A stretch of DNA of 64,000 nt. It comes from G965222535 sp965222535 (GTDB lineage Bacteria > Pseudomonadota > Gammaproteobacteria > HK1). A model generated the notes under the pieces. It did no database searches and had not been told where the DNA came from. It saw only the letters and a program-made list of their open reading frames with translations. The stretch spans positions 558,001 through 622,000 of the forward strand of contig OZ244957.1 of assembly GCA_965222535.1 (NCBI GenBank), in the 5' to 3' direction. Shown here piece by piece: positions 28,236-37,000 of this stretch. Position 1 is the stretch's first letter. Each line of letters begins with the position of its first letter. Position numbers and translations under genes: made by a program.

Positions 28236-29519
28236 TTGACTTTGCCGAGTGTGGCGGCGATTGCAGTGGTGCTGAAGGGCTACCCGCGCGTGTCTGAGAC
28301 CTTTATCGCCCAAGAACTACTGGCCTTGGAGCAGCGCGGGTTGGTGTTGCACATCATCGCCCTGCGCCGACCGACCGATACGCTGCAACATGCGCTGCAT
28401 CAGCAGATCAAGGCAGCGGTACGTTATCTGCCGGAATACTTGTATCAACAGCCGTTGCGTCTGTTGCGTGCTTTCATTGCGCTGCGAAAAACCCCGGGGT
28501 ATGCCCGCGCACGTGCGATCTGGCTGCGTGATTTGAGGCGCGATCGCAGCGCAAGCCGCGTGCGGCGGTTCGGTCAGGCGTTAATCTTGGCGCATGAGCT
28601 GGTCGATAATGTACACCACTTGTACGCGCATTTCCTGCATACCCCAACCTCGGTGGCGCGTTATACGGCGTTGCTGCGCGATCTGCCGTTCAGTATCTCG
28701 GCCCATGCCAAAGATATCTGGACGCTGCCCGACTGGGAGAAGCGCGAAAAGATTGCCGCCGCCGCGTGGACGGTAACCTGCACTGCGTATAACCACCGTC
28801 ACCTGCAACAGTTCGGCTCTGCTGGGTCGGTGACCTTGCTATACCACGGGATCGATCGCAGCCGCTTCCCCGTGCCAGCAGCAGCGGGTCGCCAACGCGA
28901 CGGCAGTTGCGCTGAAGATCCGCTGCAGTTACTGTCGGTTGGGCGCCTGGTCGCCAAAAAAGGCTATCACGATCTGCTGCGCGCCTTGGCGAACTTGCCA
29001 CCCGATTTGCACTGGCGCTTGACGCATATCGGTGCCGGGCCGCTGGCTGGCGCGCTCAAGCGGCAGGGCTACCACCTTGGTCTTGGCAATCGCATTGACT
29101 GGCGTGGCGCTCAAGCGCAGCGCCAGGTCATCGCGGCTTATGCGGACAGCGATGTGTTTGCTTTGGCGAGTGTCATCGCTGGTGATGGCGATCGCGATGG
29201 CTTGCCGAATGTGTTGCTGGAAGCCCAATACATGCAGTTAGCGGTGGTCGCCACGCGGGTATCCGCGATCCCCGAGCTGATCGAACATCAAACCAATGGT
29301 TTGCTGGTCGATGCTGGCGACATCGCGGCGCTTTCGCTGGCGCTGGCGAGCCTGATGCGCGACATCGCGGCGCTTTCGCTGGCGCTGGCGAGCCTGATGC
29401 GCGACCCTGAACGGCGTGCAGTGTATGGCGCTCGCGGGCGTGAACGGGTAGCGCGCTTGTTCAAGTTCGCGGATGGAATCGATCACCTAGTTTCACGCCT
29501 GCAACCCGATGCCCTCTGA
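28236..29519 (+). CDS. Group 4 glycosyltransferase with internal tandem duplication
   Basis: A 427-aa GT-B glycosyltransferase. The N-terminal domain begins VVLKGYPRVSETFIAQELLA; the C-terminal donor-binding domain shows LLSVGRLVAKKGYHDLLRAL, the DVFALASVIAGDGDRDGLPN loop with VLLEAQYMQLAVVATRVSAI, and PELIEHQTNGLLVDAGD. It probably adds a sugar to a lipid-linked glycan or surface polysaccharide at the inner face of the membrane; donor and acceptor are unknown. The start is uncertain (TTG at 28236 assumed). A perfect 42-bp duplication (29319-29402) repeats DIAALSLALASLMR. It overlaps the next glycosyltransferase by 11 bp. Confidence 0.88.
   Translation: MTLPSVAAIAVVLKGYPRVSETFIAQELLALEQRGLVLHIIALRRPTDTLQHALHQQIKAAVRYLPEYLYQQPLRLLRAFIALRKTPGYARARAIWLRDLRRDRSASRVRRFGQALILAHELVDNVHHLYAHFLHTPTSVARYTALLRDLPFSISAHAKDIWTLPDWEKREKIAAAAWTVTCTAYNHRHLQQFGSAGSVTLLYHGIDRSRFPVPAAAGRQRDGSCAEDPLQLLSVGRLVAKKGYHDLLRALANLPPDLHWRLTHIGAGPLAGALKRQGYHLGLGNRIDWRGAQAQRQVIAAYADSDVFALASVIAGDGDRDGLPNVLLEAQYMQLAVVATRVSAIPELIEHQTNGLLVDAGDIAALSLALASLMRDIAALSLALASLMRDPERRAVYGARGRERVARLFKFADGIDHLVSRLQPDAL
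29319..29402 (+). repeat. Perfect 42-bp tandem duplication in glycosyltransferase gene
   Basis: Two identical 42-bp units, 29319-29360 and 29361-29402, encode DIAALSLALASLMR twice. The unit keeps the frame and adds 14 residues to a helix after the nucleotide-sugar site. The identity suggests a very recent event. Confidence 0.95.
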
Positions 29520-30747
29520 CAATGGGCGCCGTGCAATGAACGCGGTGCGGCGGCGCTGCTATCGGATCGCCTTTTACGCGCCGTTGAAGTCCCCCTCCCA
29601 TGCGGTGCCTTCCGGCGATCGTCACATCGCACGTTTGTTTGTACATGCTTTGCAAATGCAGGGACATGCGGTTGAATTGGCGGCGCGCTTTCGCAGTTTT
29701 GAGGGCAACGGCAATCACATCCGCCAGCAGCGCATTGAACGCATCGGGCGGGCGTTGGGACAACGGTTGCTGCGGTTTTACCAGCACCGCGCCAAAGGGA
29801 GCACGACCAGCGATCCAGTTGCCAGTGCCGCAGCGCCAGCACCGGATTGTTGGTTGACCTACCATTCCTACCATAAAGCACCGGACTGGATCGGGCTGGA
29901 GGTCGCGACGCGGCTTAACATCCCCTATGTGGTTGCTGAGGCTTCAGTCGCGCCAGCGCAGCAGGGCGGTCGCTGGGCGAGGGGGCATGAACGTGCGCTA
30001 CAGGTCGTCCGTGCCGCCGATTGCATCATCAATATTAACAGCACTGATAGGAGTGGCGTACTGGCTGCCCGAGGCACCGACCAAGGCGTTGTTGAACTGC
30101 CGTTGTTTCTCGATCCAGAGCCCTATCGCCACGCATCTAGGAAGCGTGCGACCTTGGCTTCTGCGCATCGGCTTGCAGTTGATGTACCGTGGTTATTGTG
30201 CGCGGCGATGATGCGCAAGGGGCGCAAACAGCGCTCGTTTGAGGTACTGGCGGCGGCCTTGGCGGGCGTTACGGATCTCCCCTGGCAACTGCTGATCGCC
30301 GGCGATGGACCCGCATCTGGGGCAGTGCGCACGGCGTTTGACAACGCCGGAATCGCCCAGCGCGTGCACTTTTCAGGGCTGCTCGATCAAGCGGCGCTGA
30401 TCGACTGGCTGCGGGCTGCGGACTGGTTTGTGTGGCCCGCACTGGGTGAGCCATTGGGGATGGCCATGCTGGAAGCACAGGCAGCAGGATTACCGGTGAT
30501 CGCCGGTAGAGGCAAAGGCGTTGCGAGCGTCGTGCGCGATGGCGACAGCGGGTGGTTGGTCGATGAAGCGCAACCCTCAACTTTTGCCAAAGTGCTGCGC
30601 AAGGCGCTGGCAGATCCACAAAAACGCAGCGAAATGGCGCATAACGCGCTCGCTTATATCGATCGCGAGCACAGTATCAAAAGCGCTTCCGTGCGCCTAA
30701 CCGCACTGCTGCATCAGGTTTGCAAGCAACGTTTTAGCGGAACCTGA
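29509..30747 (+). CDS. Group 4 glycosyltransferase
   Basis: A 412-aa GT-B glycosyltransferase. The N-terminal part reads RIAFYAPLKSPSHAVPSGDR and HIARLFVHALQMQGHAVEL. The donor domain has LLIAGDGPASGAVRTAFDNA, VHFSGLLDQAALIDWLRAAD and WFVWPALGEPLGMAMLEAQA, with AAGLPVIAGRGKGVASVVRD. The glutamate of the EPLGMAMLEA region fits the ExxxxxxxE motif of this fold. Overlap with the upstream gene indicates one operon, so both probably build the same glycan. A start at ATG 29536 (MNAVRRR) is equally possible. Confidence 0.88.
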   Translation: MPSDNGRRAMNAVRRRCYRIAFYAPLKSPSHAVPSGDRHIARLFVHALQMQGHAVELAARFRSFEGNGNHIRQQRIERIGRALGQRLLRFYQHRAKGSTTSDPVASAAAPAPDCWLTYHSYHKAPDWIGLEVATRLNIPYVVAEASVAPAQQGGRWARGHERALQVVRAADCIININSTDRSGVLAARGTDQGVVELPLFLDPEPYRHASRKRATLASAHRLAVDVPWLLCAAMMRKGRKQRSFEVLAAALAGVTDLPWQLLIAGDGPASGAVRTAFDNAGIAQRVHFSGLLDQAALIDWLRAADWFVWPALGEPLGMAMLEAQAAGLPVIAGRGKGVASVVRDGDSGWLVDEAQPSTFAKVLRKALADPQKRSEMAHNALAYIDREHSIKSASVRLTALLHQVCKQRFSGT

Positions 30748-31083
30748 GGCCTTACTGGTGAGCAGGTGTTAATCAAAAGTAAAAACGGCGCTCTGGAGCC
30801 TCTAATATTTTAATCCGCAACTGCACAAGCTGCGCTTGGCAGTTGCGGAGAGATTTGTAAAAAAAGAGGTTTATATTGGGGAAAGGGTGAGGGCGTGTTT
30901 AACCCACCTAAACGCGGTACTCCCTTCCCCCAAGCCCCTAACCCCCAGTACCGCCTTCGCTTTCGATTTGGCACCGTGCATCTGGCGTAACTTGGCGCTA
31001 TGAAAAGGTGGCGGGCAGTGCTATAGAATGGATCCTTGGGCATAGCGCAGCGTAGCTTCTTCCCAACTCTTCAGGAGTTGCAC
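30748..31083. repeat. Intergenic with repeat fragment
   Basis: The centre (30855-30960) has GAGGTTTATATTGGGGAAAG, as in the 270-bp repeat at 12190, joined to CTTCCCCCAAGCCCCTAACC, as in the common 3' end. It looks like a hybrid or deleted copy. The rest holds no recognisable feature. Confidence 0.55.
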
Positions 31084-34000
31084 TTATATCTTGACTCCAA
31101 TTTTCTCGAATAAGTTCCGAAGTTGATTATCTGTATTGGCACTATAAAAACCATCTTTATCCATTCTAAATTGACGGCTCAGATATTTGTCAGGCGGGGT
31201 GTTATTCTGCGCCAATGCTTCTTGACCGTTTTCTAGAAACCATTCCGTTGATACTTTATACTGCTCCGGGCCTTCTTTTCCTGCGAGAGGCGGATTCTTC
31301 CGATATTCTGCTATTTTATTTTCCAGAGTTTTCTTGAGCTCTTCAAGTCGCTGGACTTCTGGGTCGACGGCCTTGTTGGCATCAGCGCCTGCTTCGGTTT
31401 TCTTTGCCTCGGATAGCCCTACTTTATTCGCCTCCACAGGAAGCGCATTCGCTGCTTTCGCTATTGGTTTGGCAGGCACTGGCTGCGGAACGGGTGCCTT
31501 TTGCGCCGCATTCGCATTGTCATCAAGCAGTTGTTGAACCTGGGTTTCCATTTTCTCGATTAAGTTCCGAAGTTGATGATCTGCATACACACCAAAATTG
31601 TCCATTGCCTTATCATATCTGAATTTCTTTAACAGATGTTCATTTGGCGGTATTTTATCCTGCGCCAATGCTTCTTGACTGTTTTTTATAAACCATTCCG
31701 TTGATACATCATACCGCCCCGGTTGTTTTCTATCGATAGGCGGATTCTTCCGATATTCTTCTAGTTGATTTCTCAAAACTTGGTTGGATGCTTCACGTTG
31801 TTGGACTTCTGTGGCGACGCCCTTGTTGGCATTAGTGCCTGTTTCGACTTTCTTTGTCTCGGGCATCACTACCTTATTCGCCGGAGGAGGCGCATTCGCT
31901 GCTTGCGCTGTTGGTTTGGCAGGCACTTGCGGAACAGGTGCCTTTTGCAGTACCGCTTTAGCACCACCGCCAGCCAGAGCATCGACTCTTGCTTGCAGTG
32001 CAAGGGCTTCTTGCTTCAAAGGTTTAAATTTCTCTATATAGTCAAACCGAGCAAGCCGATCTTGAAGAAATTCAACCGCTGATCCTTTAGCAACAATAGC
32101 ATCATAAGCATAAATACGGAACACATGGTCTGTTGTTCCTAATTTGCCAACTTTCAGTTTCTCTTCTATCTCAACAATTACTTTTCGCAGCGCATCTCTG
32201 TAGGCCACGTCATCAGCGCCTAATGGGGCTATGTTATTCTCTGGTTTGAGGTTAGCAGCACTATCACCTTTGATGATAACTCTAGTCTCCGGCGTGCCTT
32301 GTGGTGGTTGACCTTTGATGATAACTCCAGTCCCCGGCGTGCCTTGTGGTGGTTGACCTTTGATGATAACTCCAGTCCCCGGCGTGCCTTGTGGTGGTTG
32401 ACCTTTGATGATAACTCCAGTCCCCGGCGTGCCTTGTGGTGGTTGACCTTTGATGATAACTCCAGTCCTCGACGTGCCTTGTGTTGGTTGACCTTGAACC
32501 CAATCGCTTAAATTATAACCGAGGCCTTTCTCGACAGGATTGGATTTCCTGACAATAAACTCAAGACTTGGCTTATTTTTGGCGCTGAAAAGTTCGCCAC
32601 CCTTTTCTAGATCATCTAATACCGAAGTCGGGTTGTTGATCCTTATCCATCCTATTACGGCGTCTCGTGGTATTTTGGTAATATTAACTTCACCACCTGT
32701 TTCATCAACTTTACCAAAATTATCTGTAACGATTTTCCCTAAATCGTATGCTTTCTCATTACCAATCTTAGTAGTGTCTATTACATATATAAAAGATGAA
32801 TCACTAAAAGAGGCACCTCCAGTAGAATATGTAATAGCACCTTCAAGGTGTTTTGCCGTGGAAACCCCCTGTCGACCTGAGGTCCCTTTCGCTTGACCTA
32901 AACCAGCCTGTTCTAATTGCTCACCCAGCGTAGCAACGGGTTGGCGTGGCGCAAAAAATGCGTCTTCTGAACTCCCCAGCCGGATAGGAGTCCTCCCATC
33001 CCCTCTGTAAACAATGCCTTCGTATTTGTGCAATCTGTAGCCCTGTAGTGTCTCATCTTCTATTGTCACGCCAACCTTCTTTCCATACGTCGATCTGACA
33101 AACTCCTCCAGTTGCGCAGGGGTCTCTATATTTTTTGGAACTCCTTCGATTCCTTTGTGGCCATCAGCGCCTGCTTCGGTTTTCTTTGCCTCGGATAGCA
33201 CTACTTTATTCGCCTCCACAGGAAGCGCATTCGCTGCTTTCGCTATTGGTTTGGCAGGCACTTGCGCAGCGGGTGCCTTCACAGGCGGCGGTTGCTCTCC
33301 CACATAATGCCGTGCCCCCCCCCCTGCGCCCTCTCCAAATAGCCCGTCAAGCGTCTTCTGCAGGTGCGCCTTTGCATCACCCGATAATCCATCTATCCCT
33401 AGGTGCCGCTTAATCACGGCAACTGGATCGCCGTCGTCGAGCGCCGCATTGAATGCGCTTTCGATCGCTTTTTTCTCGTAACCCAAGTGTGCCGGGAACG
33501 CCTCTCCCTTACCCTTATACTGCTCCTCTGAAACGCCTAATTCAGCGAGCCGCTTTAACAACTTATCCGTTGGGGTTGCTTCTTCGGCCGCCTCCGCGGT
33601 GTGGGCTAATCGCCTTCCCGCCTCAATATCGGCAACCCTCTGGCCTCTCGGCGGCGGCGCTGTCTGCTTAGCAAAGGTGCCTTGCTCACCCAGTGGGTTA
33701 TTCACATCGGGTGCTTTCACAGGCGGCGGTTGCTCTCCCCCAAATATTTGGCGATACGCTTTCCATAAATAGTCTTTATCCACAGGTCTTGTTCCAGTTC
33801 CCTCTAATCCTTCGATATATTGCCTCATCGCGACAAGCGGATCGCCGCCTCCGGCCAATGCCGCTTGCGCTCTTTTGAGCGCTTCCTGTTCGTAATACAT
33901 TTGACTCGGAATCGGAAGATTATCTTTCGCTGCATGTTCTTCGACACTACTCAGACCATCGAGGCGTTTTATCAACCTATCCGCTGGTGTTTCCCCTATC

Positions 34001-37000
34001 GCCCCAGCACCGGCAACCCTCTGGCCTCCCGGCGGCAGCTCGGTTGGCCGGGCGGCAGGCGGCGGGGGCACCTTATTGGGGCCGGGTTGCTGCGGGGCTG
34101 CTGCTTGCCTATAGCCGGCATCTTGTGGGGCGAACCCACCTTGCCGTCCCCTTGCCGCGCTATCATCAATGTACAAGTCAAACACCTTCTGCACGTACGC
34201 CTTAGGAGCACCGCTTAATTCCTTTATATAGTCCCTAAATACGGCAACCGGATTGCTTCCAGGCGCCGCATCGACTAAGAGGGTATGCGCTGTCCGCTCG
34301 GAACGCCATTTCTCCGGAAATGCCTCTCCTCTAGCCTTATACTTTTCTTCTAACCCGTTTAGCTCAACGATTCGATTTAACGACCGATCTGCCGCTGCTT
34401 CCTGGGTCGCCTCCGCGTTGTGGGCGAGGGGGCCCTCCGCCCCAGCATCGGCAACCCTCTGGCCTCCCGGCGGCAGCTCGGTTGGCCGGGCGGCAGGTGG
34501 CAGGTCCCCCTGATGGGGGATGGGCTGCTGCGCCCCGTTATCGAATGGCCTTAGGGGCTGCTGCGGGGCTGCTGCTTGCCTATAGCCTGCATCTTGTGGG
34601 GCGAGCCCACCTTGCAGTCCCCTTGCCGCGCTATCATCAATGTACAAGTCAAACACCTTCTGCACGTACGCCTTAGGAGCACCGCTTAATTCTTTTATAT
34701 AGTCCCTAAAACTAACTACGGCAGCCGGATTGCTTCCAGGCGCCGCTTCGACTATCCGGGTATGCGCTGTCCGCTCGGAACGCAAGTGCTCCGGAAATGC
34801 CTCTCCTTTAATTCTGTACTGTTCTGCCAATCCGTTTAGCTCAACGATTCGTTTTAACGACCGATCTGTCGCTGCTTCCTGGGTCACCTCCGCGTTGTGG
34901 GCGAGGGGGCCCTCCGCCCCAGCATCGGCAACCCTCTGGCCTCCCGGCGGCAGCTCGGTTGGCCGGGCGGCAGGTGGCAGGTCCCCCTGATGGGGGGCGG
35001 GCTGCTGCGGGGCTGCTGCTTGCCTATAGCCTGCATCTTGTGGGGCGAGCCCACCTTGCCGTCCCCTTGCCGCGTTATTACCAAATAACTCGTCAAGCGT
35101 CTTCTGCAGGTGCGCCTTTGCATCACCCGATAATCCATCTATCCCTAGGTGCCGCTTAATCACGGCAACTGGATCACCGTCGTCGAGCGCCGCATTGAAT
35201 GCGCTTTCGATCGCTTTTTTCTCGTAACCCAAGTGTGCCGGGAACGCCTCTCCCTTACCCTTATACTGCTCCTCTGAAACGCCTAATTCAGCGAGCCGCT
35301 TTAACAACTTATCCGTTGGGGTTGCTTCTTCGGCCGCCTCCGCGTTGTGGGCGAGGGGGCCCTCCGCCCCAGCATCGGCAACCCTCTGGCCTCCCGGCGG
35401 CAGCTCGGTTGGCCGGGCGGCAGGTGGCAGGTCCCCCTGATGGGGGGCGGGCTGCTGCGGGGCTGCTGCTTGCCTATAGCCTGCATCTTGTGGGGCGAGC
35501 CCACCTTGCCGTCCCCTTGCCGCGTTATTACCAAATAACTCGTCAAGCGTCTTCTGCAGGTGCGCCTTTGCATCACCCGATAATCCATCTATCCCTAGGT
35601 GCCGCTTAATCACGGCAACTGGATCACCGTCGTCGAGCGCCGCATTGAATGCGCGTTCGATCGCTTTTTTCTCGTAACCCAAGTGTGCCGGGAACGCCTC
35701 TCCCTTACCCTTATACTGCTTCTCTGAAACGTCTAATTCAGCGAGCCGCTTTAACAACTTATCCGTTGGGGTTGCTTCTTCGGCCGCCTCCGCGTTGTGG
35801 GCGAGGGGGCCCTCCGCCCCAGCATCGGCAACCCTCTGGCCTCCCGGCGGCAGCTCGGTTGGCCGGGCGGCAGGTGGCAGGTCCCCCTGATGGGGGGCGG
35901 GCTGCTGCGGGGCTGCTGCTTGCCTATAGCCTGCATCTTGTGGGGCGAGCCCACCTTGCCGTCCCCTTGCCGCGTTATTACCAAATAACTCGTCAAACAC
36001 CTTCTGCACGTGTGCCTTAGAAGCACCGGTTAATTCGCCTAGGTAGGAACTAACTACGGCAGCCGGATTGCTTCTAGGCGCCGCTTCGACTATCCGGGTA
36101 TGCGCTGTCCGCTCGGAACGCAAGTGCTCCGGAAATGCCTCTCCTTTAATCCTGTACTGTTCTTCTAATCCGTTTAGCTCAATGACTCGATTTAACGACC
36201 GATCTGCCGCTGCTTCCTGGATCGCCTCCGCGTTGTGGGCGAGGGGGCCCTCCGCCCCAGCATCGGCAACCCTCTGGCCTCCCGGCGGCAGCTCGTTTGG
36301 CCGGGCGGCAGGTGGCAGGTCCCCCTGATGGGGGACGGGCTGCTGCGGGGCTGCTGCTTGCCTATAGCCTGCATCTTGTGGGGCGAGCCCACCTTGCCGT
36401 CCCCTTGCCGCGTTATTACCAAATAACTCGTCAAGCGTCTTCTGCAGGTGCGCCTTTGCATCACCCGATAATCCATCTATCCCTAGGTGCCGCTTAATCA
36501 CGGCAACTGGATCACCGTCGTCGAGCGCCGCATTGAATGCGCTTTCGATCGCTTTTTTCTCGTAACCCAAGTGTGCCGGGAACGCCTCTCCCTTACCCTT
36601 ATACTGCTTCTCTGAAACGTCTAATTCAGCGAGCCGCTTTAACAACTTATCCGTTGGGGTTGCTTCTTCGGCCGCCTCCGCGTTGTGGGCGAGGGGGCCC
36701 TCCGCCCCAGCATCGGCAACCCTCTGGCCTCCCGGCGGCAGCTCGTTTGGCCGGGCGGCAGGCGGTAGGTCCCCCTGATGGGGGACGGGCTGCTGCGGGG
36801 CTGCTGCTTGCCTATAGCCTGCATCTTGTGGGGCGAGCCCACCTTGCCGTCCCCTTGCCGCGTTATTACCAAATAACTCGTCAAACACCTTCTGCACATG
36901 TGCCTTAGGAGCACCGGTTAATTCGCCTAGGTAGGAACTAACTACGGCAGCCGGATTGCTTCCAGGCACCGCTTCGACTATCCGGGTATGCGCTGTCCGC

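Noticed and set aside
32268..32511. CRISPR-like appearance of regular 45-bp repeats
   Set aside because: Units are directly adjacent without spacers, keep the reading frame of the giant gene and have no cas genes nearby.
33453..36908. Many plus-strand open frames with near-identical proteins across the giant-gene-2 array
   Set aside because: They are antisense shadows of the module array; their similarity to each other comes from the repeats of the real minus-strand gene.
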